A stretch of DNA of 64,000 bases from an uncultured Flavobacteriales bacterium (GTDB lineage: Bacteria > Bacteroidota > Bacteroidia > Flavobacteriales > BACL11): positions 124,001-188,000 of the forward strand of contig CALSQD010000001.1 of assembly GCA_943788405.1 (NCBI GenBank). The letters are read 5' to 3'. How positions within the stretch are numbered: the stretch's first letter is position 1; each line of letters opens with the position of its first letter. Shown piece by piece: positions 63,869-64,000 of the stretch. A program made the translations under genes and the position numbers. A model generated the notes under the pieces. The model was not told the DNA's origin and made no database searches. It saw only the letters and a program-made list of their open reading frames with translations.

Positions 63869-64000
63869 TTAGTTTTCTATCCAGGATTTGTGATACACAC
63901 CATCCGAAAGTTCAATAGCTGCTTTTGTTAATTTTAGTGGAGCAAAGGTATCTACCATTACTGCCAATTCATCTGTTTTAGTCTCTCCTATACTTCTTTC
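63869..64000 (-). CDS. hmgA: Homogentisate 1,2-dioxygenase, 3' end only (partial)
   Basis: Forty-three in-frame codons run off the window edge and end at TAA 63869-63871. The translation includes TKTDELAVMVDTFAPLKLTK and SDGVYHKSWIEN, the C-terminal end of bacterial HmgA as found in Bacteroidota (MVDTFxPLxLTxxA). Position directly before hppD supports the call. The enzyme opens the ring of homogentisate. Confidence 0.8.
   Translation of the reverse strand, partial: ERSIGETKTDELAVMVDTFAPLKLTKAAIELSDGVYHKSWIEN

Overview
The window is a low-GC stretch of chromosome from a member of Bacteroidota, most likely order Flavobacteriales. Evidence: type IX secretion (T9SS) sorting domains of types A and B, a PorP/SprF protein, DUF4270 and DUF1844/DUF4197 genes, TAnnTTTG promoter-like elements instead of Shine-Dalgarno sites, and tRNA genes without encoded CCA. 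It is almost entirely coding. No rRNA, CRISPR, phage or recognisable transposase is seen.

Region 1 (1-15.9 kb) is mostly minus-strand housekeeping: a secreted LRR protein, an SPFH/band-7 protein, an M42 peptidase, the Mg-chelatase-like ATPase YifB/ComM (with a one-base disruption near its start), DsbD, TilS, PabB, a small SPOR-like protein on the plus strand, and the rimP-nusA-infB operon. Region 2 (15.9-27.5 kb) is one 3827-residue T9SS type A adhesin built from three classes of repeat, two of them near-perfect at the DNA level. Region 3 (27.5-42.3 kb) holds small unknown proteins, tRNA-Gln, a DUF2723 membrane glycosyltransferase, a NodB-type deacetylase, a methyltransferase, ExoIII, an N-acetylglucosamine kinase-like ATPase, tRNA-Ile2-like(CAT), a HAD phosphatase, methylmalonyl-CoA epimerase, a PorP/SprF plus type B sorting-domain pair, tRNA-Cys, prs-rplY-pth, and tRNA-Leu.

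Region 4 (42.3-52.2 kb) is the accessory part: an HIT/HNH/unknown cluster, a 21-bp phased A-tract repeat, a deoxycytidylate deaminase-S41 protease pair with shifted codon choice, small secreted and DinB-like proteins, then a two-copy cassette array ending at glmS. Each cassette has a near-identical HTH-domain module followed by a diverged secreted seven-repeat protein. A 277-bp direct repeat that includes the last codons of glmS occurs both at glmS and between the two cassettes. This is the most interesting structure in the window.

Region 5 (52.2-64 kb) returns to core genes: glmS-DUF4270-glycogen synthase-like (minus) diverging from panC-YbhN-like-rfaE2-radA (plus). It continues with a minus-strand cluster of bcp, an HIT-like protein, a CTP-transferase, LicD and a small membrane protein (probable phosphocholine or polyol-phosphate decoration). 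It ends with the tyrosine-degradation genes hppD and the 3' end of hmgA.
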